Source: UBA7446 sp965656545
GTDB taxonomy: Bacteria > Bacteroidota > Bacteroidia > Flavobacteriales > Flavobacteriaceae
DNA length: 64,000 nt
Assembly (NCBI GenBank): GCA_965656545.1
Contig: CBFHKZ010000004.1
Span: 62,001-126,000 of the forward strand
Reading direction: 5' to 3'
Of the stretch, positions 23,698-33,160 are shown in pieces (positions within the stretch are counted from its first letter, which is position 1; every line of letters begins with the position of its first letter). Below the pieces are notes generated by a model. The model was given only the letters and a program-made list of their open reading frames with translations, did no database searches and was not told the origin of the DNA. Position numbers and translations under genes: made by a program.

Positions 23698-26600
23698 CTA
23701 AACTTCTTTGAAAATAAGGCTGTTTCCGCAGTAAACCAGCAGTTTTTGTTTAACGTTAAGCCCTTGCTGTCTTAAACATGTGGCATATTCATCAAGCTGA
23801 TTCGCATGACTCTTGTGGTGTTGACCCGTCTTATAATCCAGCAAAAAGACGTTTTTCTCTTTTGTAATAACAAATCTGTCGGGGCGCAATAACTCCCCGT
23901 TTGCAGCAATAAGGGCGCGCTCTTTATACGGCGTATTGGCGGGGTCAAAAAAAGCAGCCAATTGCTCGTGAGCTAGCATCTCTTGTGCCCTTTTAAATAA
24001 TCGTTCGTATTGTGTTGCCCCCAGCCGCTCTTTAGCGTTAGACTGGCTAAGGGCGCGCTCCAAATCTTGTGGCACGTCTACATACGCCATAACCTCGTGA
24101 AGTACGGTGCCGAAAAGCGCTTCCGTTGATTCGACAGACCTTTCTGCAACAACACTTGTGGCTTGGGCTAAATTAAATGTAAACGGAGTTGTCGTCTCAT
24201 TTAACCCTGCTGTTTTGGGTGCTTGCTTCATCCGCATGCCAAAGGCGACTTCTTCCTCTTCTAGCTCGGGAATGGCTTGTGCAAAAATATCAGGAAGGCC
24301 TTTGGGTGTCGTTTCTCTATTTCCTTTTTGCGTAATGATGTGAAGTTCTTCAATAGGCCTTGTCATCCCTACGTAAAGCGTGTTCAAGGTATCCATAAAA
24401 GATTGAGCAAAATAAGTGTCATAGGTTTGCTTTGCCCCTTCTCCAAGCTTGGAAAGGTTTTGGGATATGGGCAGCAACATTTCTTTAAAGGGAGTATATG
24501 CTCCCTCAGGTAGTGGAAACCATGCCAAGTTGTTGTTTCCTTCAATCCATTTGCTGTCTGAAAACGGCAAAATAACTACTGGGAATGCCAAGCCTTTTGC
24601 CTTATGCGTGGTCATGATTTTAACCGCATTTCTGTTTTCTGGCGGTCGAACGGTCCAGTTGTCCTTGTTTAATTCCCAATGTGAAATAAGCGCTATGGGA
24701 GTGCCCTCTCTACTGCCCTGCCACTTTAAGACTTCGTCTAAAAAAGCTTGTATATGAGCTGTTAGGTGTGTTGTCAGCGAAAGCGCCCAAACAGCATATT
24801 CTAAAGCAGCATAAATGGGCAATTGGTTAAACGTACTCAAGTCAAACTTTTGGCTTGACAATGACAAAAGTACTTGTCGTAATGGGTGTTGTATTTGTTG
24901 TATTGTCCACTCAAAAGGGTTGGGCTGTAAAAGAGCAAACTGTTCTAGAACAGCATAACGGTTTATCTTGCTTTTAGGCGCTACACGTAGTTTTACAAGG
25001 CTCATTAAAAACTGAACTTCTGGACTTTGTGACACGAGTAAAGATTCTGAGGAGGTAATCTGAATTCCTGCTTCTGTAAGTGCTTTAGCAATCTGTACGC
25101 CTTGCTTGTTTTTTCTGACTAAAACGCAAATGTCTTCGGGTCCATAGCCTTGTTCCAAACAGTCTTTGACACGTCCTAAAACTTGGGCCTGGTACGCCGC
25201 CATGCGTTCGTCGGTGTTTTTACCCGCTATGGTTGCAATCGTAACATAGCCACCCGCTTTGCTGTTCGGTTCTTGTTTACACGATTTTGCATAAAGTGCC
25301 TGCTGAGAGGGCAGCGGCAAGAATTGAGAGGCTTTGGTGAAAAAATCGTTGTTAAAAGAAACAATGTTGGGAAGGCTTCTGAAGTTTTTTGGCAGATTTT
25401 CGACTTCGGGGCTTATGGTAAATGGAACCTCTTTACTCACCAAAGCCATAAACTGCTCTGGGTACCCGCCGCGCCATCTGTATATGGATTGCTTTGCGTC
25501 GCCCACCAAAACCAAAGACCCTTGGCGTTCGCTGTCTTCCAGGGCATGTGAAAACAACGGGTGGAGGTTGGCCCACTGTAAGGAGGAGGTGTCTTGAAAT
25601 TCGTCAACAAAAAAGTGTTGAAAGCGCACGCCAAGTCGTTCAAACATAAAGTGGGTGTTCGTATCTTTAATAGCGTCTGAAATCAACTTGTTAAAAAACC
25701 CCAACAACTGGTTGTTTCGTTCATCTTGTAAGGCCGAAACTCCCTGGCCAATGTGCTGCATAAGCGACAGTGGCACCACATTCCTGCGGAGCAAGTTTAA
25801 CAAAACAAGCTGTCGCCAATATTGTGTATAGGTTTCCAAGAGTGCAGTGACCTGGTCTTTAATCCTGTCAAATGAACCTTGCTCTTGGTCTGTAGCGCTC
25901 TTTTTTAAAAACATGCCGGTTTCAAGGCTTTTGGATAAGGTGGCGTTGAGCATTTCCTTGGGCCATTCGCCCTGTGCCAAAAGTGTCAACAGCTTGGGTA
26001 AGGATTCATGTGGAAAAAGGGATGTCGGAATTTGTACGTCTTCAAGTGCCAGAAGTATCGCTTTTGACTCCGCTTGAATGGGGGCCAATATGGTTTCTGT
26101 TTGGATTTTTAGCTTCTGGTTTAGGTCAACAAAAGCTTTGATGGGCACGGCTTCCAAGTCTGCCAGCGATTGCATGTGATTTTCGTTTAAATACATTTGA
26201 GCAATGGTATTTAACTCCTTGGTAACGTCCCAAGATTTCAAATCATCTGACTTTTGCAATACATAACTGACCAAGACTTGGGTCAGTGCTTTGTCCTCTC
26301 CTGCCTTGCTGAGTACTTGCTCCACCACTTCTGCCATAAAAGACTTGCCGTCTAAGGCCACTTCAAAACGCGCATTGATGCCTAGGTCTCTAGCAAACGT
26401 GCGAATGATTTTGTGCGTTAGCTTGTCTATGGTGGCTACTTGAAGCTGTCCAAAGTGATGTAAAATATAGCGGTATGCCTTTTTTGATCTTTGGTGCAGC
26501 TGATCGTTAGTTAGACCGCACATGTCGGCGATTTCCAAAAACATGCTGTCTTCTTTGGCCTGTTTAGGGCTTGAAGCAAAAGAAGCTAAGTGAACTAAAA

Positions 26601-26781
26601 TACGGGATTTCATTTCTTGTGCCGCCTTGTTGGTAAAGGTTATGGCAAGCAAGCGCCTTAGCTGTTCTGGTTGGTTGCTGTCAAGCAGACGAAAGAGAAA
26701 AGAACGCACAAGGGTATGGGTCTTTCCAGAGCCCGCCGAAGCATTATAAATAACAAAAGGAGGTATGGCTGTGCTTGACAC
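23698..26781 (-). CDS. UvrD-type helicase-nuclease, AddA/RecB-like
   Basis: A 1027-aa superfamily-1 helicase. Walker A is YNASAGSGKTHTL (residues ~12-24) and motif Ia is LLAITFTNKAAQEMKSRI. Walker B is VDEFQDTSSLQW near 395, motif III is VGDAKQSIYRWRGG near 430, and motifs V/VI are MTTHKAKGLAFPVVILPF and NTLYVGMTRPIEELHI. A C-terminal RecB-like nuclease domain carries NVFLLDYKTGQHHK near 980. With the AddB-like protein at 19533-22271 it should form a heterodimer that resects DNA double-strand breaks for RecA. The ATG at 26781 is followed closely by the Walker A, as in AddA. The superoxide dismutase gene starts divergently about 70 bases away. Confidence 0.88.
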   Translation of the reverse strand: MSSTAIPPFVIYNASAGSGKTHTLVRSFLFRLLDSNQPEQLRRLLAITFTNKAAQEMKSRILVHLASFASSPKQAKEDSMFLEIADMCGLTNDQLHQRSKKAYRYILHHFGQLQVATIDKLTHKIIRTFARDLGINARFEVALDGKSFMAEVVEQVLSKAGEDKALTQVLVSYVLQKSDDLKSWDVTKELNTIAQMYLNENHMQSLADLEAVPIKAFVDLNQKLKIQTETILAPIQAESKAILLALEDVQIPTSLFPHESLPKLLTLLAQGEWPKEMLNATLSKSLETGMFLKKSATDQEQGSFDRIKDQVTALLETYTQYWRQLVLLNLLRRNVVPLSLMQHIGQGVSALQDERNNQLLGFFNKLISDAIKDTNTHFMFERLGVRFQHFFVDEFQDTSSLQWANLHPLFSHALEDSERQGSLVLVGDAKQSIYRWRGGYPEQFMALVSKEVPFTISPEVENLPKNFRSLPNIVSFNNDFFTKASQFLPLPSQQALYAKSCKQEPNSKAGGYVTIATIAGKNTDERMAAYQAQVLGRVKDCLEQGYGPEDICVLVRKNKQGVQIAKALTEAGIQITSSESLLVSQSPEVQFLMSLVKLRVAPKSKINRYAVLEQFALLQPNPFEWTIQQIQHPLRQVLLSLSSQKFDLSTFNQLPIYAALEYAVWALSLTTHLTAHIQAFLDEVLKWQGSREGTPIALISHWELNKDNWTVRPPENRNAVKIMTTHKAKGLAFPVVILPFSDSKWIEGNNNLAWFPLPEGAYTPFKEMLLPISQNLSKLGEGAKQTYDTYFAQSFMDTLNTLYVGMTRPIEELHIITQKGNRETTPKGLPDIFAQAIPELEEEEVAFGMRMKQAPKTAGLNETTTPFTFNLAQATSVVAERSVESTEALFGTVLHEVMAYVDVPQDLERALSQSNAKERLGATQYERLFKRAQEMLAHEQLAAFFDPANTPYKERALIAANGELLRPDRFVITKEKNVFLLDYKTGQHHKSHANQLDEYATCLRQQGLNVKQKLLVYCGNSLIFKEV

Positions 26782-26823
26782 GGCAATTGGTGTTTATCAG
26801 AACTAAATATAGGAATATATGTG

Positions 26824-26831
26824 TAACTTTG
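26824..26831 (+). promoter_or_regulatory. TAACTTTG promoter box of superoxide dismutase
   Basis: A match to TAnnTTTG 20 bases before the ATG at 26852. No clear -33 TTG at the usual distance. Confidence 0.5.
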
Positions 26832-26851
26832 TACTAAATAAAATATAGAAT

Positions 26852-27454
26852 ATGGCTTTTAAACTTCCTTCACTTCCATACGCCGCAGATGCGCTGGAAC
26901 CACACATTGATGCAAAAACAATGGAAATTCACCACGGAAAACACCACAACGGTTATACCGCCAAGCTTAATGCTGCCATTGAAGGCACGGCGCTTGAGGG
27001 TAAATCAATTGAAGAAATTTTAGGTGACCTTGATATGAGTAACGCTGCCGTTCGCAACAATGGCGGAGGTTATTACAACCACTGCTTGTTTTGGGAAATC
27101 ATGGGCCCTGACGCAGGAGAAATGTCTTCCGAACTAAGCGCTGCGATTGAAGCCGCCTTTGGTTCTTTCGATGCCTTTAAAGATGCTTTTTCAAAAGCAG
27201 CAGCAACACAGTTTGGCTCTGGATGGGCATGGTTATGTGTACACAACGATGGCAAATTAGAGGTGTGCTCAACGCCAAACCAAGACAATCCGCTGATGAA
27301 AGACGTCAGCTGTGGGGGAACGCCCATACTTGGGTTGGATGTTTGGGAACACGCATATTACCTAAATTACCAAAATAGACGTCCAGATTATATCGAAGCG
27401 TTCTTTAAGGTTGTCAATTGGTCTGAAGTAAGCAAACGCTACGCAGCAGGCTAA
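26852..27454 (+). CDS. sodB: Superoxide dismutase (Fe/Mn family)
   Basis: A 200-aa cytoplasmic enzyme that converts superoxide to hydrogen peroxide and oxygen. Metal ligands are recognisable: His in IHHGKHHNGY (about 27), His in NNGGGYYNHCLFW (about 76), and Asp and His in LGLDVWEHAYYLNYQNRRPDYI (near 160). The core GSGWAWL is present. A Gly-Gly at the NNGGGYYN position and the overall pattern fit the iron/cambialistic branch found in Bacteroidota, but Fe versus Mn cannot be settled by eye. It is a single-gene transcript with a TAnnTTTG box upstream and two terminators downstream. Confidence 0.93.
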   Translation: MAFKLPSLPYAADALEPHIDAKTMEIHHGKHHNGYTAKLNAAIEGTALEGKSIEEILGDLDMSNAAVRNNGGGYYNHCLFWEIMGPDAGEMSSELSAAIEAAFGSFDAFKDAFSKAAATQFGSGWAWLCVHNDGKLEVCSTPNQDNPLMKDVSCGGTPILGLDVWEHAYYLNYQNRRPDYIEAFFKVVNWSEVSKRYAAG

Positions 27455-27474
27455 AAATCAGTGTGTTACAAAAC

Positions 27475-27505
27475 AAAAAAGAGGGCTAATTAGCCCTCTT
27501 TTTTT
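27475..27505. terminator. Terminator after superoxide dismutase
   Basis: AAAGAGGGCTAATTAGCCCTCTTT is a perfect palindrome followed by a T run. It can work in both directions. Confidence 0.85.
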
Positions 27506-27514
27506 GTATAAAAT

Positions 27515-27543
27515 AAAAAAGGTGGAAAGAATCCACCTTTTTT
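27515..27543. terminator. Second terminator hairpin
   Basis: AAAAAAGGTGGA and TCCACCTTTTTT flank a 5-base loop, a perfect 12-bp stem. It is 10 bases beyond the first hairpin and probably ends the convergent minus-strand transcript as well (purF stops at 27645). Confidence 0.8.
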
Positions 27544-27644
27544 GCCCCAAATCTTACCATGAACTTAACCTACTTATGTTATGGCTCTGCTAATATACAA
27601 ACAGAATTTACAAATCAAAGTAAAATTTAATTTTTTTTTATATT

Positions 27645-29540
27645 TCAATAAGCGCGACCCTTGTTACCCTCGTAAAAGTTGATATAGGCCTGATTGACAA
27701 CCTTGTTTCCGCCATCGGTTGGATAGTTGCCTGTAAAGTACCAGTCGCCTTTGTTTTCGGGGCAAGCCTCGTGCAAGTTGGCAACAGACTGAAAAATGAC
27801 GTCTACCTCCGCATTGATATCTTTGGTGCGCAACATAACGGATATTTGTTTTGAAATCTCCTCGTCTGTAAATTGATCATAAAGCGGCTTGACATGATTT
27901 TGAATGTCTGCTACCTTATGGTTTATTGTCGCTTTGGCCTTTTCATAAACCGTTTTAAGTTGTGCGGTCTTGTTATGCTTTTCAAGTAATGCCAGCATCG
28001 CTCTAAATGCAATTAGATCTTCTAGACGCGCCATATCGATGCCGTAACAGTCCGGATATCGAATCTGTGGGGCACTGGAGACCACAACAATCTTTTTTGG
28101 CCCTAGACGGTCTAATATTTTTAATATGCTCTTTTGCAAGGTCGTTCCCCTTACAATGCTGTCATCAATAATTACAAGGTTGTCGTCTTTGTTTACAGAT
28201 CCGTAGGTGATGTCGTAAACGTGCGCTACCAAATCGTCTCTGCTGCTGTCCTCTGTGATAAAGGTGCGCAGCTTAACGTCTTTGAGAATAACCTTCTCAA
28301 TTCTTGGCCGTGGCGATAATAACGCCTTTAAGCGGTCGGGAGAGAGGTTCTTCTCGTTTAATATTGCTGCCTCTGACTGTTCAAGCATAAAATCCTGTGC
28401 CCGCTGAACAAGTCCATAAAAAGACGTTTCTGCGGTGTTTGGGATATATGAAAAAACCGTGTTTTTCAATTCGCCATTGACTGACTCATGTATTTTTGGA
28501 AACAGCAGGCGTCCAAGTGCCTTTCGCTCGTTATAAATATCCGCATCGTTCCCTCTGGAAAAGTAAATGCGCTCAAACGAGCACGCCAAGCGTGAAGTAG
28601 GCTCATTTATTTCGGTGTGCGATAACTCGCCTGACTTCTTAATAATAAGCGCGTGTCCTGGGTTTATTTCTTGAATAGCCTCCATGGGTACATTAAATAC
28701 CGTCTGAATGGCTGGGCGTTCTGATGCGACCACCACCACCTCATCGTCTTTGTAGAAAAAAGCTGGGCGAATCCCAGCAGGGTCTCGAAGCACAAAAGAA
28801 TCTCCATGTCCAAGTAGCCCACCAATGACATAGCCACCGTCCCAGTTTTTAGAGGCTTTGCGTAAAATCTTGGCAATATTTAAGCGTTTGGCTATCTCCG
28901 ACGATGCGCCTTGTTTGTCAAAGCCCTCATTTTTGAGTTTTTTGTAGAGCTTGGCAACGGAGTCGTCCAAAAAGTGTCCGATTTTTTCCATCACTGTAAC
29001 GGTATCTGCCTTTTCCTTTGGGTGCTGCCCCAAAGCAACCAGGTTTTCAAAAAGCTCGTTAACATTGGTTAGGTTAAAATTTCCAGCTACAATAAGGTTT
29101 CTGTGCATCCAATTGTTTTGTCGCAAAAAGGGGTGCACGCTTTCAATGGTGTTTTTGCCAAAAGTTCCGTAGCGTAAATGGCCCAACATAACTTCTCCCA
29201 CATATGGGAATGCGGATTTCAATGCTTCAGATGACAGGTCTTTGGTGGGTAAACTTTCCTCAACCCCATTGATGCGTGTGTTGATGGTGTTGAAAATGTC
29301 TTTAATCGGTTGGGGGTCTGAAGACCGAACGCGACTCATAAAGCGCTCCCCAGGCGCCATGTCTAGCTTAATGCTTGCAAAACCAGCGCCGTCCTGACCG
29401 CGGTTGTGCTGTTTTTCCAGCATCAAATACATTTTTTGAAGGCCGTAAAATGAGCTGCCGTATTTTTCTTTGTAGAAATCTAGGGGTTTAAGTAGCCGAA
29501 CCAGGGCTATTCCACACTCGTGCTTGATGGCATCACTCAT
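27645..29540 (-). CDS. purF: Amidophosphoribosyltransferase (class II glutamine amidotransferase)
   Basis: A 631-aa enzyme for the first step of purine synthesis, making phosphoribosylamine from PRPP and glutamine. The N-terminal Ntn-hydrolase glutaminase has its catalytic Cys in MSDAIKHECGIALVR (residue 9), so a short propeptide must be removed. QHNRGQDGAGFAS and HLRYGTFG follow. The PRPP-binding loop is VIIDDSIVRGTTL near residue 465 in the phosphoribosyltransferase domain. It is longer than the ~505-aa E. coli enzyme, as is usual for the Bacteroidota form, with extra residues in the middle and at the C-terminus. It is last in a minus-strand run with a PfkB kinase, rnhA and purN. Confidence 0.88.
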   Translation of the reverse strand: MSDAIKHECGIALVRLLKPLDFYKEKYGSSFYGLQKMYLMLEKQHNRGQDGAGFASIKLDMAPGERFMSRVRSSDPQPIKDIFNTINTRINGVEESLPTKDLSSEALKSAFPYVGEVMLGHLRYGTFGKNTIESVHPFLRQNNWMHRNLIVAGNFNLTNVNELFENLVALGQHPKEKADTVTVMEKIGHFLDDSVAKLYKKLKNEGFDKQGASSEIAKRLNIAKILRKASKNWDGGYVIGGLLGHGDSFVLRDPAGIRPAFFYKDDEVVVVASERPAIQTVFNVPMEAIQEINPGHALIIKKSGELSHTEINEPTSRLACSFERIYFSRGNDADIYNERKALGRLLFPKIHESVNGELKNTVFSYIPNTAETSFYGLVQRAQDFMLEQSEAAILNEKNLSPDRLKALLSPRPRIEKVILKDVKLRTFITEDSSRDDLVAHVYDITYGSVNKDDNLVIIDDSIVRGTTLQKSILKILDRLGPKKIVVVSSAPQIRYPDCYGIDMARLEDLIAFRAMLALLEKHNKTAQLKTVYEKAKATINHKVADIQNHVKPLYDQFTDEEISKQISVMLRTKDINAEVDVIFQSVANLHEACPENKGDWYFTGNYPTDGGNKVVNQAYINFYEGNKGRAY

Positions 29541-29580
29541 TGGGTAAAATTAACTAAAATTATCATAGGCCGCTTTTAAA

Positions 29581-30504
29581 TTACGATACTGTTCGTAGGC
29601 GCTCCAACTCTTGAAGCTGCGCTAAAAATTGTTCCTTTTCGGCAGAAACCAATCCCTCGGTTCCCATGGCCCCTACGCAAATAGATGCTGCAGCCGTGCC
29701 GTTTAAAATTCCCTGTTTGATTGCAGCTGCTGTGAGCTGTTCTTGCGCAGCCAAGTATCCTGACAGTCCGCCTGCAAAGCTGTCCCCTGCGCCCGTTGGG
29801 TCAATTACTTGCTGTAAAGGAAGCGCTGGTGCGTAAAAAGGTTGGTCTTTGTAAAAAAGCAGGGCTCCGTGTTCTCCTTTTTTAATAATCACATAGGCGG
29901 GGCCTAGTTTGTGTATGTCCTTGGCTGCTGAAACCATATTATGCTGTCCGCTCAATTGCATGGCTTCTTCATCGTTTATGGTAATGACATCAACCTGTTT
30001 GATAACCTTTAACAGTTCGTCCAATGCCACGTCCATCCAAAAATTCATGGTGTCTAGCAATACCACTCGGTTTGGGTTTGGCTCAAGTTGATCCAATACG
30101 CTTTGTTGCACGCTTGGAGCTAAATTGCCAAGCATTACCACAGAGGCGTCTTTGTAATGAGCGGGCACAATCGGATCAAAATCAGCCAGCACATTAAGTT
30201 GGGTGTCGAGCGTATCGCGCTTATTCATGTTGTCGTGATACTTGCCTTTCCAATAAAAAGAATTTTGGCCCGCAACCTTAGTTACGCCTGAGAGGTCTAT
30301 GCCGCGATCGGTAAGCAGAGAGGTGTATTCGCCAGTGAAATCGTCGCCAATTACAGAAACGATTCCGATGTCTGCTGCTGCATAAGACGCAGCCAAACCA
30401 ATATAGGTTCCTGCGCCGCCTAAAATTTTTCCTGAGGCTTGTGTGGGGGTGATGATTTCATCAAATGCCATTGTGCCTACGATAAGAAGCTTGTTGTTTT
30501 TCAT
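29581..30504 (-). CDS. PfkB family sugar/nucleoside kinase
   Basis: A 307-aa ribokinase-fold kinase. It has the GGAGTYIGLAASYA N-terminal signature (residues ~30-43), TINDEEAMQLSG near 178, and the catalytic/anion-hole motif DPTGAGDSFAGGLSGYLA near 238, whose second Asp is the catalytic base. The substrate is probably ribose, adenosine or a related ribosyl compound; the location between purF and rnhA/purN is compatible with nucleoside salvage but does not prove it. Its start codon overlaps the stop of rnhA by four bases (ATGA type), so it is translationally coupled. Confidence 0.85.
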   Translation of the reverse strand: MKNNKLLIVGTMAFDEIITPTQASGKILGGAGTYIGLAASYAAADIGIVSVIGDDFTGEYTSLLTDRGIDLSGVTKVAGQNSFYWKGKYHDNMNKRDTLDTQLNVLADFDPIVPAHYKDASVVMLGNLAPSVQQSVLDQLEPNPNRVVLLDTMNFWMDVALDELLKVIKQVDVITINDEEAMQLSGQHNMVSAAKDIHKLGPAYVIIKKGEHGALLFYKDQPFYAPALPLQQVIDPTGAGDSFAGGLSGYLAAQEQLTAAAIKQGILNGTAAASICVGAMGTEGLVSAEKEQFLAQLQELERLRTVS

Positions 30505-30968
30505 GTGGTTTGCGGTTTATATCCCGTGTCTTCTTTTTGATTTTGTTGTTTTGACGCTGCTACAGCAAGGGCATCACACCTTTCGTTTTGCGGGTGTTGG
30601 TTGTGTCCTTTGATCCATTTAATCTGTACTTTGTGCTTTCTAAACACGATTAGAAAACGCTTCCACAAATCTTGGTTTTTTTGCTTTTTAAATCCCTCTC
30701 TTTCCCAACGAAAAATCCATTTTTTTTCAACAGCGTCACAAACGTATTTGGAATCCGTAAAAACGGTAACCTTAACTGGTGCTTCTTTTAACAATTCCAG
30801 CCCCACAATAACGGCCAAGAGTTCCATGCGGTTATTGGTGGTGTGCAGAAAGCCCTCTGCGTGTTCTTTTTTATAGGTTGATCCCGGAAGTTCTAAAACA
30901 AGCCCATATCCCCCGGGCCCCGGGTTTCCCCGAGCGGCGCCATCTGTATATAGGTGAACTTCTTTCAT
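30501..30968 (-). CDS. rnhA: Ribonuclease HI
   Basis: A 155-aa enzyme that cuts the RNA strand of RNA-DNA hybrids. The catalytic carboxylates are present: Asp in LYTDGAARGNPGPGGYG (residue 8), Glu in NNRMELLAVIVGLE, Asp in VTVFTDSKYVCDAV, and the last Asp in GHNQHPQNERCDALA. A basic handle region (KKWIFRWEREGFKKQKNQDLW) is typical of type 1 enzymes. It overlaps the genes on both sides by four bases each, which marks a tightly packed operon with purN and the PfkB kinase. Confidence 0.92.
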   Translation of the reverse strand: MKEVHLYTDGAARGNPGPGGYGLVLELPGSTYKKEHAEGFLHTTNNRMELLAVIVGLELLKEAPVKVTVFTDSKYVCDAVEKKWIFRWEREGFKKQKNQDLWKRFLIVFRKHKVQIKWIKGHNQHPQNERCDALAVAASKQQNQKEDTGYKPQTT

Positions 30969-31528
30969 CGTTGGTCTAGCAATTGGTGTAGTTGAGGTGC
31001 AAAATGTGCGTGCTCCAACTGATGTGTTTTTGCGGCTACGTCTGCTGCTGTATCGGTGTCTGCTACAGTCGTTTTGGCTTGGAAAATAACGGCCCCTTCG
31101 TCATAATGTTCGTTAACATAGTGAATGGTAATGCCTGTTTCTGCTTCATTGTTGGAAACAATTGCGTCAAAAACGTGCTGTCCATACATGCCCTTTCCGC
31201 CGTATTTGGGCAGCAAAGCGGGGTGAATGTTGATAATTTGGTTGGGAAATGCGTCTATATAGCTCTTGGGTAGCTTCCACAAGAACCCGGCGAGCACAAT
31301 GAGGTCGGGCTTAAGAGCTAAAAGCTCTTCGAGGACTTCTTGTTGGTATTCGACACGGCTAAAGACCCTCGTGGACACCCCAAGGCGTGCCGCGCGATCA
31401 ATTACGCCAGCATTTGGGTTGTTGCAATAAACACATTTTACGGCAGCTGTTTCAATGGCGTCGAAGTATGTGATTATTTTTGCTGCATTAGTGCCAGAAC
31501 CAGAGGCAAAAACAACGATTGTTTTCAA
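30965..31528 (-). CDS. purN: Phosphoribosylglycinamide formyltransferase
   Basis: A 187-aa purine-synthesis enzyme transferring the formyl group from 10-formyl-tetrahydrofolate to GAR. The substrate loop is VFASGSGTNAAKI at the N-terminus, the catalytic Asn/His are in IINIHPALLPKYGGKGMYG (near 100), and the Asp is in NEHYDEGAVIFQ. It is first in the minus-strand operon and divergent from acpP. The arrangement of purN divergent from acpP-fabF-rnc is common in Flavobacteriaceae. Confidence 0.92.
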   Translation of the reverse strand: MKTIVVFASGSGTNAAKIITYFDAIETAAVKCVYCNNPNAGVIDRAARLGVSTRVFSRVEYQQEVLEELLALKPDLIVLAGFLWKLPKSYIDAFPNQIINIHPALLPKYGGKGMYGQHVFDAIVSNNEAETGITIHYVNEHYDEGAVIFQAKTTVADTDTAADVAAKTHQLEHAHFAPQLHQLLDQR

Positions 31529-31612
31529 AATATGGAATGCCTTTTTGCAAACTTACGCAATAAAAATCGCTTCGCTGCAACAGCTTAAAATGTGTATTAT
31601 TTAGAAAAAACA

Positions 31613-31642
31613 TTTGTGTGCGTGAAAGTTTTTCTATTTTTG
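31613..31642 (+). promoter_or_regulatory. acpP promoter (TTTG - 18 - TATTTTTG)
   Basis: TTTG at 31613-31616 and TATTTTTG at 31635-31642, 18 bases apart, are the best full -33/-7 Bacteroidota promoter in the window. The ATG of acpP is 23 bases after the -7 box. Confidence 0.7.
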
Positions 31643-31665
31643 TCCGAAATAATAAAACCAAAATT

Positions 31666-31899
31666 ATGTCTGATATTGCATCACGTGTAAAAGCCATCAT
31701 TGTAGATAAACTAGGTGTTGACGAAAATGAAGTAGTTACCGAAGCTAGTTTTACTAATGATTTAGGCGCAGACTCTTTAGATACAGTAGAGCTCATTATG
31801 GAGTTCGAAAAGGAATTTGATATTCAAATTCCAGATGACCAAGCAGAGAACATTGCTACTGTTGGTCAAGCTATTCAGTATATAGAAGGAAGTAAATAA
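31666..31899 (+). CDS. acpP: Acyl carrier protein
   Basis: A 77-aa acidic carrier of fatty-acid intermediates. The 4'-phosphopantetheine serine is in the canonical DLGADSLDTVELIM motif (residue ~38). The ATG at 31666 is chosen; the frame is open further upstream to 31618 but that would run through the promoter. It is followed nine bases later by fabF, its partner ketosynthase, and the pair is co-transcribed. Confidence 0.96.
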   Translation: MSDIASRVKAIIVDKLGVDENEVVTEASFTNDLGADSLDTVELIMEFEKEFDIQIPDDQAENIATVGQAIQYIEGSK

Positions 31900-31908
31900 T
31901 CATTTTTC

Positions 31909-33159
31909 ATGCATAGGCGGCGAGTTGTCGTAACTGGGATTGGGGCATTAACCCCAATTGGTAATACAAAAGACGCGTTCTGGGACGGCTTAGTGTCAGG
32001 AAACAGCGGAGCGGCTCCTATTACCTATTTTGATGCTTCAAAGTTTAAAACACAATTCGCTTGTGAGATAAAAAACTTTGATGCCCAGGAGCATTTTGAC
32101 CGTAAGGAGGCCCGTAAAATGGATCGCTTTACGCAATATGCCATGGTGGCTTCAGATGAAGCCGTACATGACGCAGGCCTAGACCTTGAAAAAATAGATA
32201 AAGCGAGAGTTGGTGTCATTTGGGGCTCCGGGATTGGTGGTTTAGAAACCTTTCAAAACGAAGTGCTAAACTTCGCAGATGGAGATGGTACTCCCCGCTT
32301 CAATCCTTTCTTTATTCCCAAGATGATTGCTGACATTGCGCCTGGTATGATATCCATTAAGTATGGCTTTCGCGGGCCCAACTTTGCTACCGTATCGGCT
32401 TGTGCTTCTGCTGCTAATGCCATTATTGATGCGTTAAACTATATCCGCTTAGGCTACGCTGACGTTATGGTCACGGGAGGCTCTGAAGCAGGTGTTGCCA
32501 AAGCCAGTATTGGTGGGTTTAATGCTATGCATGCCTTGTCTGTTCGAAACGATGACCCAAAAACCGCTTCTAGGCCTTTTGACAAAGACCGCGATGGTTT
32601 TGTGATGGGCGAGGGCGCTGGAGCATTGGTTTTAGAAAGCTTAGAGCACGCTCAAGCCCGAGGCGCTACCATATATGCCGAAGTTGCTGGTGGTGGTCTT
32701 TCGGCAGACGCACACCATATAACTGCGCCACATCCCGAAGGACTTGGGGCAACAAGTGTTATGGAAAACTGTATTGCTGATGCTGGTGTTGAGGTCGCTG
32801 ATGTAAACGCCGTTAATATGCACGGAACATCCACGCCGCTTGGAGATGTTGCAGAAACCAAAGCCCTTAAAAAAGTCTTTGGCGAACACTTATACGCCAT
32901 GAATATCAACTCAACAAAGTCCATGACGGGTCACCTTTTAGGTGCGGCTGGTGTTGTTGAAGCCATATCCTCTATTTTGAGCATCAAGCACGGCATTGTT
33001 CCCCCAACCATCAATCACCAAACGGCTGATGATAACATAGACCCAAAAATTAATTTCACCTTCAATACTGCGCAAAAACGAGATGTGTCGGTTGCCATGA
33101 GCAATACCTTTGGCTTTGGCGGACACAACGCTTGTATTATGTTCAAAAAAATGGACTGA
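31909..33159 (+). CDS. fabF: 3-oxoacyl-ACP synthase II
   Basis: A 416-aa condensing enzyme of fatty-acid elongation. The catalytic Cys is in ATVSACASAANAI (near 164), with His residues in VNMHGTSTPLGD (near 304) and KSMTGHLLGAAG (near 341), giving the C-H-H triad. The C-terminal NTFGFGGHNACI is also typical. The gene is one base from the rnc start, in the highly conserved acpP-fabF-rnc order. Confidence 0.95.
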   Translation: MHRRRVVVTGIGALTPIGNTKDAFWDGLVSGNSGAAPITYFDASKFKTQFACEIKNFDAQEHFDRKEARKMDRFTQYAMVASDEAVHDAGLDLEKIDKARVGVIWGSGIGGLETFQNEVLNFADGDGTPRFNPFFIPKMIADIAPGMISIKYGFRGPNFATVSACASAANAIIDALNYIRLGYADVMVTGGSEAGVAKASIGGFNAMHALSVRNDDPKTASRPFDKDRDGFVMGEGAGALVLESLEHAQARGATIYAEVAGGGLSADAHHITAPHPEGLGATSVMENCIADAGVEVADVNAVNMHGTSTPLGDVAETKALKKVFGEHLYAMNINSTKSMTGHLLGAAGVVEAISSILSIKHGIVPPTINHQTADDNIDPKINFTFNTAQKRDVSVAMSNTFGFGGHNACIMFKKMD

Positions 33160-33160
33160 T

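Noticed and set aside
31682..31687. Other CACGTG cores (31682, 34858, 45185, 56795) considered as parS
   Set aside because: Flanking bases match the parS arms poorly; only the sites at 59493 and 61395 extend to 15-16 bases.
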